Shown here in pieces: positions 1 to 5,645 of a DNA stretch of 25,960 nucleotides (within the stretch, counting starts at the first letter, position 1; every line of letters begins with the position of its first letter). A program made the position numbers and the translations under genes. The DNA is from Scatomorpha stercorigallinarum (GTDB lineage: Bacteria; Bacillota; Clostridia; Oscillospirales; Oscillospiraceae), in NCBI GenBank assembly GCA_944387865.1, contig CALXGN010000023.1, positions 1 through 25,960 of the forward strand, written 5' to 3'. A model generated the notes under the pieces. That model saw nothing but the letters and a program-made list of their open reading frames with translations. It was not told the DNA's origin and did not search any database.

Positions 1-65
1 ACCTGCCCGGAGGCCGCCGCGTGCGCGGCTACTTCGGCATCGAGGTTTTACAGCGGGTGAGTTGA
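1..65 (+). CDS. 3' end of an unidentified gene (partial)
   Basis: An open frame enters from the left edge (codons in phase with base 3) and stops at TGA 63-65. The visible tail is about 20 residues and ends GIEVLQRVS. It is too short to identify. It lies upstream of and on the same strand as the small protein and recombinase genes, so it is probably a gene of the same integrated element. The frame is inferred only from being open to the edge and from its GC-rich codon use. Confidence 0.4.
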   Translation, partial: LPGGRRVRGYFGIEVLQRVS

Positions 66-72
66 AAACAGG

Positions 73-96
73 CGTACGATGCGTACGCAACGTACG
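73..96. promoter_or_regulatory. Three CGTACG palindromes at 9-bp spacing
   Basis: The palindrome CGTACG occurs at 73-78, 82-87 and 91-96, exactly 9 bp apart, just after the stop of the partial gene. The sites are followed by a CGGAT/ATCCG inverted pair near 95-112. Regular spacing of a palindrome suggests a cluster of sites for an element-encoded DNA-binding protein (excisionase, replication or repressor protein). No such protein is visible in this window. Confidence 0.35.
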
Positions 97-202
97 GATG
101 ATTTGAGATCCGCACGCAAATTGAAGAAACCTAAGAAGCAAATCAGGCGGCGAAATGCCGGAAGAAGGTATAAAACCCGCGCAAGACGCGGAAGCTATTA
201 CC

Positions 203-234
203 AAAGGAGCTGATTTGCACTGCAAATAGACATT
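203..234 (+). promoter_or_regulatory. Shine-Dalgarno separated from ATG by a small hairpin
   Basis: AAAGGAGC (203-210) is a strong ribosome binding site, but the next in-frame ATG is at 235, about 25 bases away. Between them is a perfect inverted repeat, ATTTGCA (213-219) and TGCAAAT (221-227). If it folds as RNA, the distance shortens to about 9-11 bases, a normal spacing. The alternative is initiation at an in-frame CTG at 220. Confidence 0.4.
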
Positions 235-537
235 ATGGAGAACCAGAAAATCGTCGCCGTGTGGCTGACCCGTGCCGAGCGCGGCGATGAAAAGATATGC
301 GAGCGGCTCCGCGCGCTGCGCGCGGAGTACAAGCCGAAAAAGTACACCGTCTGCGAGTACCATTCCGGCGACGGCGACCTGAAAACGAGCGTCCTCGACC
401 TGCTCGAGTACAACAAGCTGCGCTCTGCCGAGCGCGAGATAGAGCAGGAAAAATCCGCCCTGGAGCAAAGCGCCCCCACCAAAGAACACGACCTGCGCCT
501 CCAGCGCAGGCGCAGGTCAAGCGCGATGGAGAGATGA
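235..537 (+). CDS. Small charged protein of a mobile element, unknown function
   Basis: The gene encodes 100 residues starting MENQKIVAVWLTRAER. It is rich in Arg, Glu and Lys, has no signal peptide or membrane segment, and its C-terminal half (about 55-85) looks helical and possibly coiled-coil. Small proteins with this style of start (IVAVWLTRAER) are, from memory, common beside large serine recombinases in clostridial elements, but I know no function. The Arg-rich tail after residue 85 may be poorly conserved. The start is ATG 235, with the hairpin-bridged ribosome binding site described separately. It precedes the recombinase by about 250 bp, separated by a strong hairpin at 544-572, so the two are probably transcribed separately. 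Overlapping frames in the same stretch are less plausible because they lack a ribosome binding site. Confidence 0.6.
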   Translation: MENQKIVAVWLTRAERGDEKICERLRALRAEYKPKKYTVCEYHSGDGDLKTSVLDLLEYNKLRSAEREIEQEKSALEQSAPTKEHDLRLQRRRRSSAMER

Positions 538-543
538 AGAAGC

Positions 544-572
544 ATCCCCGGGGAGCAATGTTCCCCGGGGAT
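544..572 (+). terminator. Perfect 11-bp hairpin after the small gene
   Basis: ATCCCCGGGGA (544-554) and its exact complement (562-572) flank a 7-base loop, 6 bases after the stop codon of the 100-residue gene. No T-run follows, so it may be a transcript-end stabiliser or a protein binding site rather than a classical terminator. Confidence 0.5.
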
Positions 573-589
573 TACGCGGCTGCAAGGTG

Positions 590-640
590 AAAGTTTGTGC
601 TATCCATGATGCAAACTTCGTAAAAATAAAAGTTTGTGCT
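590..640. repeat. Direct repeat AAAGTTTGTGCT (two copies)
   Basis: The 12-mer occurs at 590-601 and 629-640, 39 bp apart. An inverted partial copy, CAAACTT, lies between them at 612-618. It sits upstream of the recombinase promoter, so it could be an operator or a recombinase/accessory binding site. Confidence 0.45.
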
Positions 641-703
641 GAGAGCTATTTCAGGAACGTCCCAGCTGCTGAAAGAAAAGCTATCAACAACTCACTTTCC
701 CCC

Positions 704-733
704 TTGCCAACCGCCCCACCCCTATGGTACAAT
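704..733 (+). promoter_or_regulatory. Sigma-A type promoter of the recombinase gene
   Basis: The -35 is TTGCCA (704-709), the spacer is 18 bp, and the -10 is TACAAT (728-733) preceded by TGG, an extended -10. Downstream in the leader the heptamer CATTGCA is repeated at 751-757 and 767-773 (16 bp apart), a possible operator. The ribosome binding site AAGGAGG at 775-781 precedes ATG 789. Confidence 0.65.
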
Positions 734-788
734 AACATCAACAACCAACCCATTGCATTATATCATCATTGCACAAGGAGGTGTTTAC

Positions 789-2960
789 ATGTCCGACGCT
801 TATACGCTCCGCATTGCCGGGTACTGCCGCATATCTGTTGACGAGGAGCTTGACCGGGACAACACTTCTATTGAGAACCAGAAGGCCATTATCTCGGACT
901 TTGTCGCGCGCAAGTTCGCGGGGGCGGAGCTGGTGTTTTACGAGGATCGCGACCGGTCGGGCTACACCTTTGAGCAGCGCGAGGGGTATCAGGCCATGCG
1001 GCGCGAGCTGGTGGCGCACCGGCTGGACATACTCGTGGTCAAGGACTTCTCCCGTTTCTCGCGCCGCAACAGCCGCGGGCTGGTGGAGCTGGAAGACCTG
1101 CGCGACGCGGGCGTGCGGATAATCTCAATCGGCGACAACATAGACTTTCCCAATGACGACGACTGGCTCAAAATACAGTTCCAGTTCCTCCTGAACGAGA
1201 TGCCCGTCACGGACACGAGCCGCAAGGTGAAGTCCGTCATACGCCGCCGGCAGGAGGATGGCAAGTGGATTTGCGCCGCGCCCTACGGCTACATCGTCAA
1301 CAAGCAGCAGCAGTTCGAGGTCGTACCCGTCGAGGCCGACGTGATACGCCGCATTTACCGGCTCTACATCGACGGCTGGGGCTACAAGCGCATAGCGAAC
1401 GCGCTCACTGACGAGGGCGTCCCTACGCCGCGGATGTCGGAGCGCGAGCGTAAGGTGGCCGAGGGCGAGGACTACCGCCGCAGCGTCAAAAACGCATGGA
1501 GCATCGTCACCGTACAGGGCATACTGGACAACGACTTCTACATCGGCACCCTGCGCCAGGGCAAATACCAGCGCGCGAAGATAAACGGCCGCGACGTAAG
1601 GCGCGACGAGACGGAGCAGATAGTTATAGAAAACCACCACCAGCCCATCATCGGCTACCGCACCTTTGCCACCGTGCGCGCGCTGCGCGAAAAGCGCGCG
1701 AAGTACAACTACCGCGGCGTGAAGATAAACGACAACGTCTACTCCGGCTTCCTGGAGTGCGGCGACTGCGGCGCGCCCATGTTCGCCCTCGGGCGGCGCG
1801 ACCTGAAGCCCGCCTACACCTGCGGCACCTATCACCGGCGCGGCACTGCCGGCTGCACCACGCACCACATCCGCGTGGACAAGCTCGACGAGCTGGTCAA
1901 GCTCTACGTCAAAAAGGTGCGGGATAACTCCGCGGATATGCTCGCCAAGCTCAACGAGGAGCTGGCGCGCGAGCCGGAGGACGTGGCGGAAGCGGAGCGC
2001 AGCGCGGCGAATCTGGAGGACGTGCTGCTCGACGCGCAGGAGGAGCTGAAGGCCACGAAGCGGCAGCGCGTGCGCGACATCATGCGCCACCCGGAGAACG
2101 AGGCCGTGCTCGAGGAGACCTACGACGAGCTGGAAGCCGACCTCATGCGCCGCATAGAGGGGCTTCAAAACCAGCTCGAGCGCGTCACGGACAAGCGCAA
2201 CGCCATCATCCGCACCAACCGCGCCGCCAAGACGGCGATGGACGTCTTTGACGACATCCTCGCCAAGCCGCATTTGGAAAAGCAGGACCTGGAGCTCATC
2301 ATCGAGCGCATCTACGTCTTTGAGGACCACGTCGAGATAAGGCTCAAGGCCGACATAGACACGCTGCTGCGCCGCGGCGAGCTTCCCGATGAGGACGGCG
2401 GCGAGGGCAGCGAAGGCGGCGGGGACGGCGGCACGGAGCCGGTGAGCGTAGTGCAGAGCGCAGCGCACCACGCGGACAAGGTGCTCCGCGCCAATGTTAT
2501 CAGCGACGGCGACCCGTTGGAGATATTTACGGACAAGGACGGGGAGGTCATATTCAAGAAATACTCGCCCATTGGCGAGCTTTCCGATTTCGCCGCGCAG
2601 ATCTGCGACTCGCTGCACAAGTCCACGGACGCCGTCGCGGCGGTCTGCGACCGCGACGCGGTCATCGCCGTCTCCGGCGGCGGGCGGCGCGAGCTGCTCG
2701 ACAAGCGCATCAGCCCCGAGCTGGAGCAGATCATGGAGTCGCGCCGGCTCTTCCGCCAGGACGGCGGCATATGCTCCGTGCCCATCACCGAGGGCGAGAG
2801 CGGCTTTTGCATAGCCGTCGCCGCGCCCGTCATCTCGGAGGGCGATATCATGGGCTGCGTGCTCTTCGCCGCGCCAAAAAACGCCCCGCCCCCGGGCGAG
2901 GTGGAGCACAAGCTCGCCCAGACCGTCGCCGCCTTCCTCGGCAAGCAAATGGAATCCTAG
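789..2960 (+). CDS. Large serine recombinase reading in frame into a SpoVT C-terminal part
   Basis: The gene encodes 723 residues. The start is ATG 789, 7 bases after AAGGAGG; the longer upstream extension has no ribosome binding site. Residues about 8-150 are the resolvase domain, with the nucleophile serine expected at Ser16 (GYCRIS) and the DFSRFSRR motif. Residues about 155-300 are the 'recombinase' DNA-binding domain. Residues about 324-360 are a zinc ribbon starting CGDCG, and about 370-490 is a long coiled coil. After a Gly-rich linker (about 535-548), residues 573-723 match SpoVT from its Glu30 to its end (GDPLEIF, GEVIFKKYSPIGEL, CDRD.VIAVSG, GEVEHK, AAFLGKQME). The SpoVT N-terminal DNA-binding half is absent. 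By family, such recombinases integrate and excise elements at specific sites. I infer that the element sits in spoVT and that this frame crosses the junction. A stable domain fusion is the alternative. Confidence 0.88.
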   Translation: MSDAYTLRIAGYCRISVDEELDRDNTSIENQKAIISDFVARKFAGAELVFYEDRDRSGYTFEQREGYQAMRRELVAHRLDILVVKDFSRFSRRNSRGLVELEDLRDAGVRIISIGDNIDFPNDDDWLKIQFQFLLNEMPVTDTSRKVKSVIRRRQEDGKWICAAPYGYIVNKQQQFEVVPVEADVIRRIYRLYIDGWGYKRIANALTDEGVPTPRMSERERKVAEGEDYRRSVKNAWSIVTVQGILDNDFYIGTLRQGKYQRAKINGRDVRRDETEQIVIENHHQPIIGYRTFATVRALREKRAKYNYRGVKINDNVYSGFLECGDCGAPMFALGRRDLKPAYTCGTYHRRGTAGCTTHHIRVDKLDELVKLYVKKVRDNSADMLAKLNEELAREPEDVAEAERSAANLEDVLLDAQEELKATKRQRVRDIMRHPENEAVLEETYDELEADLMRRIEGLQNQLERVTDKRNAIIRTNRAAKTAMDVFDDILAKPHLEKQDLELIIERIYVFEDHVEIRLKADIDTLLRRGELPDEDGGEGSEGGGDGGTEPVSVVQSAAHHADKVLRANVISDGDPLEIFTDKDGEVIFKKYSPIGELSDFAAQICDSLHKSTDAVAAVCDRDAVIAVSGGGRRELLDKRISPELEQIMESRRLFRQDGGICSVPITEGESGFCIAVAAPVISEGDIMGCVLFAAPKNAPPPGEVEHKLAQTVAAFLGKQMES
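2505..2960 (+). pseudogene. spoVT: 3' remnant of spoVT (AbrB half plus GAF domain), fused to the recombinase frame
   Basis: From codon 2505 (DGDPLEIF) to the stop at 2960 the translation, 151 residues, follows clostridial SpoVT, which is 178 residues in Bacillus subtilis. The match starts abruptly at the residue equivalent to SpoVT Glu30. The extremely conserved first 29 residues of SpoVT (the swapped-hairpin AbrB DNA-binding part) are replaced by unrelated recombinase tail (VLRANVIS). The rest corresponds to the end of the AbrB fold and the C-terminal GAF-like domain. SpoVT is a regulator in the forespore during sporulation. A sharp break at one codon, with good conservation after it and none before it, is what integration within a gene would produce. 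The 5' half should then lie at the other end of the element, to the left of this window. The family match is recognised from memory, not computed. Confidence 0.75.
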
Positions 2961-2976
2961 CGGCCAACGGCCGCTG

Positions 2977-2991
2977 CCAGGCTGCGCCTGG
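2977..2991. repeat. Mini-hairpin CCAGGC-TGC-GCCTGG (copy A)
   Basis: A perfect 6-bp stem with loop TGC, followed by AGGCAG. Related hairpins with compensated stem changes occur at 12200-12214 and, inverted, at 15300-15314. Confidence 0.5.
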
Positions 2992-2999
2992 AGGCAGTG

Positions 3000-3101
3000 G
3001 GCTGTGCCCTGGTCTACGGTGAGGTTTGCGGAAACTTATAGCAGAAAAGCCGCGGGGCAGTGCCCCGCGGCTTTTGTTCTACGCTACGTGCGCTGTGCGC
3101 C
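3000..3101. repeat. Dispersed intergenic repeat, copy 1, with bidirectional terminator
   Basis: This stretch shares GGCTGTGCCCTGGTCTACGG, AACTTATA.CAGAAAAGCC and GGCTTTTG.TCTACGC with 14920-15021. Its core is a 15-bp stem, 3045-3059 paired with 3061-3075, flanked by A-run and T-run so that it can terminate on both strands. It separates the plus-strand recombinase/spoVT from the minus-strand phosphatase-HD gene (convergent). The stem sequence differs between copies while the flanks are conserved. Confidence 0.75.
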
Positions 3102-3130
3102 GCTCTATTTGAAGTTTTCGGCCGCCTTTT

Positions 3131-4219
3131 TCAAAAGGCGGTGGGCTCAATACGGGCGCGGGGGGCGGCCTGGCGGACGAGCTTTTCCACCTGCCGCGCC
3201 TGCGCGAGCTGTGCGGCGTGGGCGGCTTTGGCCTCCGGCGTGAGGCACCTGGCCTCGCTGGCGGCGAAACGCGCCTCCACGCCCACGAAACGTTCGCCCT
3301 GCACGAGTTTGTCGGCGAGGAACACCACCGCCGCCTCGTTGATCTCGCCCGGGGCGTCCAGGCCGTGGTGCTGGCGCACGATGTCCGCCACGCGCGGATA
3401 GCCCAGCTCCGTCAGGTACTCCGCGCCGCGCCGGGCATGCTGCGGCTCGGTGCGGGCGACGTCGTGCAGCAGCGCGCCGGCGCTGACGGCGAATTCGTCC
3501 AGCCACACGCCCGCCGCGGCCAGCGAGCAGACGAGACGCAGCGCCTCCCGCTCCACGGCCCGGCAGTGGGCGGCCACTTTTTCCGGCGCCACGGCGGCGA
3601 GCATCCTGTGGCAGAGAGCGGGCAGCAGCTCCGGGCGCGGGCGGCGTCCGGCGCGGCCGCGCAGGGTGAAGCGGCCGTTTTCGTATTCCAGATGGGTGAC
3701 GGAGCCGTATTTGAGCTCGAGTTTGGCCGCCGCGGCCGCGTCCATGCCCAGGACATGGCCCAGGAAGAGGCGCGTGGCCGAGCGGTGGCCGACGAAGGCG
3801 AGGTCCCCGTGCGTGCAGACGAGGGCCTCCTCCACCGCGCGCATGTATCTTGCGAGCACCTCCGAGGCTTCCTCCGCGCCCGGCGGCAGCAGCCACAGCT
3901 CCTTTCCCCGGCGCGCGAAGAGCTCCGGCCAGCGCTCGCGTATCTCCTCGAACGTGAGGCCGTCCCATCCGCCCATGCCCGCTTCGCGCAGGCCGGGCAG
4001 GGCCACGCCGCGCGCGCCCATCAGCTCCGCCGTCTCCCGCGCGCGAGAGAGCGGGCTGACGAACACTTCGCCCAGCTCGCGCGACTCAAAGCCCGGCGCG
4101 AGCAGCACGGCGCGCAGCCGCCCCAGGGCGGAGAGCGGGTAGTCCGACGCGCCGACGCAGCGGCGCTGGCCGCCGGGCATCTCCACGTCGCCGTGGCGTA
4201 TGAAGTACAGGTTCCGCAC
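3131..4219 (-). CDS. Histidine phosphatase fused to an HD-domain hydrolase
   Basis: The gene encodes 362 residues, starting at GTG 4219, 9 bases after GAAAGGAGG. The N-terminal half (about 1-185) is a phosphoglycerate-mutase-like histidine phosphatase: the catalytic motif YFIRHG is at residues 5-10, followed by SPLSRARETAELM, and the second catalytic His is in FVGHRSATR. The C-terminal half (about 210-330) is an HD domain with H of HCRAVE, the LLHDVARTEP pair, QHHGLD and the late Asp of FLADKL, so the metal-binding set looks complete. Such a fusion probably dephosphorylates a small phosphometabolite and hydrolyses a nucleotide-like or phosphoester substrate, but I cannot name the substrate. 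It is the last gene of the minus-strand array, 45 bp after the aldolase, and is paralogous in its first half to the phosphatase at 5053-5634. Confidence 0.85.
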   Translation of the reverse strand: MRNLYFIRHGDVEMPGGQRRCVGASDYPLSALGRLRAVLLAPGFESRELGEVFVSPLSRARETAELMGARGVALPGLREAGMGGWDGLTFEEIRERWPELFARRGKELWLLPPGAEEASEVLARYMRAVEEALVCTHGDLAFVGHRSATRLFLGHVLGMDAAAAAKLELKYGSVTHLEYENGRFTLRGRAGRRPRPELLPALCHRMLAAVAPEKVAAHCRAVEREALRLVCSLAAAGVWLDEFAVSAGALLHDVARTEPQHARRGAEYLTELGYPRVADIVRQHHGLDAPGEINEAAVVFLADKLVQGERFVGVEARFAASEARCLTPEAKAAHAAQLAQARQVEKLVRQAAPRARIEPTAF

Positions 4220-4264
4220 CGCCGGCGGCCTCCTTTCAGCAGTTTTTTATGGGCAGACCGCCGC

Positions 4265-5038
4265 TCAGGCGCGGGCGGCGGAGGCGATGCCGCGCACGGC
4301 CTCCTTCAGCACCTCGACGTCCAGCCCGGCGGCGACGCTGGGGAAGCCCTGGCTGAAATAACGCTTCGCGGCCTCGCCGCTGCCGGCGTACATGATGCAG
4401 AGCTTGCCCGCGGCGGCGCAGGCACGGCGCACACGCTCGATGCCCTCCGTCAGCAGGGGGTCGCCGAACTTCCCGGGGATGCCGAGGGCGATGGAGAGGT
4501 CGAACGGGCCGATGAAGATGCCATCCACGCCCTCCACGGCCGCGATCTCCTCGATGTGCTCCAGGCATCCCGCCGTCTCGCACTGGGGGATGAGCAGCGT
4601 GGAGGCGTTGGCCTCGGCCATGTAGCCGTCCATGCCGCGCTCATAGCAGCTGCCGCTGCCCCAGCCGCCGTCGCGCGTGGGGCAGTAGCCGCGGTTGCCC
4701 AGCGGCGGGAATTTGGCGTAGCTCACCAGCTTGCGCGCCTGCTCCACCGTCTCCAGCTGGGGGACGACAAGGCCGGCCGCGCCCGCGTCCAGCATCTTCA
4801 ATATGGGGCTGCGCTCGATGCCGTCCACGCGCACCAGCGGCGCCAGGCCCGCGCCCTGGGCCACGCCCACCAGCTGCGCCGCGTGCTCGGCCCCGATGGG
4901 CGAGTGCTCCAGGTCGATGAGCACGTAGTCCATGCCCGTGTAGGCCAGCACCTCGATGGCCGGGGCGCTCAGCAGGTGGCTGATGATGCCGAGGCTGGGC
5001 TCGCCGCGGCGGAATTTTTCCAGGATGGCGTTTTTCAC
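4265..5038 (-). CDS. HpcH/HpaI-family aldolase
   Basis: The gene encodes 257 residues and starts MKNAILEKFRRGEPSLGII, with a ribosome binding site (AAAAAGGAGGC) upstream of ATG 5038. It shows the TIM-barrel class II pyruvate aldolase pattern: MDYVLIDLEHSP near residue 37, GAAGLVVPQLETVEQA near residue 90, the metal-binding Glu in LIPQCET, and the metal-binding Asp in GIFIGPFDLS. The family makes or cleaves 4-hydroxy-2-oxo acids (2-keto-3-deoxyglucarate, 2,4-dihydroxyhept-2-enedioate) with a divalent metal. The exact substrate cannot be read from sequence. The length fits the family. It lies between two histidine phosphatase genes with gaps of 14 and 45 bp, which suggests a shared route acting on phosphorylated sugar acids or a similar carbon compound. 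Confidence 0.88.
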   Translation of the reverse strand: MKNAILEKFRRGEPSLGIISHLLSAPAIEVLAYTGMDYVLIDLEHSPIGAEHAAQLVGVAQGAGLAPLVRVDGIERSPILKMLDAGAAGLVVPQLETVEQARKLVSYAKFPPLGNRGYCPTRDGGWGSGSCYERGMDGYMAEANASTLLIPQCETAGCLEHIEEIAAVEGVDGIFIGPFDLSIALGIPGKFGDPLLTEGIERVRRACAAAGKLCIMYAGSGEAAKRYFSQGFPSVAAGLDVEVLKEAVRGIASAARA

Positions 5039-5052
5039 CGTCTGCCTCCTTT

Positions 5053-5634
5053 TTACCGGTTGAAATACTCCAGCCGCACAAAGCCGTGGCTGATGTCCAC
5101 GCTCGTGTAGCAGCCGTGGAGCATCCAGATGTGCGTCACGGCCCGCGGCTGCATGTCCAGCAGCTGGATGATCAGCGTGGCCAGCGCGCCGTTGTGGCCC
5201 ACGAGCAGCGTGTCCTCGTTTTCGGCGAGCACCTCGTCGAGCAGCGAGCGCGTGCGCGCGCTGACCTGTTCAAAGCTCTCCCCGCCCGGCGGCGGGACCT
5301 GCGACCAGTCGGCGAGCATGCCGCGCACCTGCTCGGGGTACTCCGCGAGCAGCTGCTCATAGCCCTTGTTCTCAAAGTCCCCCATGTCCTGCTCGATGAG
5401 CTCGCGGCGGGTGACGATGGGCACGTCCCGCCCGGCGAGGGCCAGGCGCGCCGTCTCGTCCGCGCGCGAGAGCGGGCTCACAAAGCAGCGGGCGATATGT
5501 ACGCCGGCGAGCTTTTCCCCCAGCTCGCGGGCCTGGGCGCGGCCGCGCTCCGTCAGCGCCAGGTCCGTGACGCCGTAGAACAGGCGCTTCACGTTCCCCT
5601 CGGATTCGCCGTGCCGCGCAAGGTATAATCTCAT
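5053..5634 (-). CDS. Histidine phosphatase (phosphoglycerate mutase-like)
   Basis: The gene encodes 193 residues starting MRLYLARHGESEGN. The catalytic RHGE motif is at residues 7-10, FVSPLSRADETA is near residue 53, Glu is near residue 83, and LLVGHNGALATLI holds the second catalytic His. Family members with this size dephosphorylate alpha-ribazole phosphate (CobC), sugar phosphates or phosphoglycerate. Nothing around it belongs to cobalamin synthesis, so I leave it unnamed. ATG 5634 follows an ideal TAAGGAGGT at 7 bases, inside the short gap after cinA (11 bp), so co-transcription and coupling are likely. Confidence 0.88.
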   Translation of the reverse strand: MRLYLARHGESEGNVKRLFYGVTDLALTERGRAQARELGEKLAGVHIARCFVSPLSRADETARLALAGRDVPIVTRRELIEQDMGDFENKGYEQLLAEYPEQVRGMLADWSQVPPPGGESFEQVSARTRSLLDEVLAENEDTLLVGHNGALATLIIQLLDMQPRAVTHIWMLHGCYTSVDISHGFVRLEYFNR

Positions 5635-5645
5635 ATGTGACCTCC

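Noticed and set aside
636..788. Extension of the recombinase start to an upstream ATG
   Set aside because: The added 51 residues are not recombinase-like and contain the promoter. AAGGAGG sits just before ATG 789.
1125..2948. 607-codon open frame on the minus strand opposite the recombinase
   Set aside because: It is an antisense shadow of a high-GC gene: repetitive Ala/Val/Leu/Arg composition, no ribosome binding site, no recognisable domain. The plus-strand frame has clear catalytic motifs.
3218..5110. 630-codon open frame on the plus strand across three minus-strand genes
   Set aside because: It runs through genes with definite motifs on the other strand. Composition is His/Arg/Ala-rich and low in complexity, as expected for an antisense frame.
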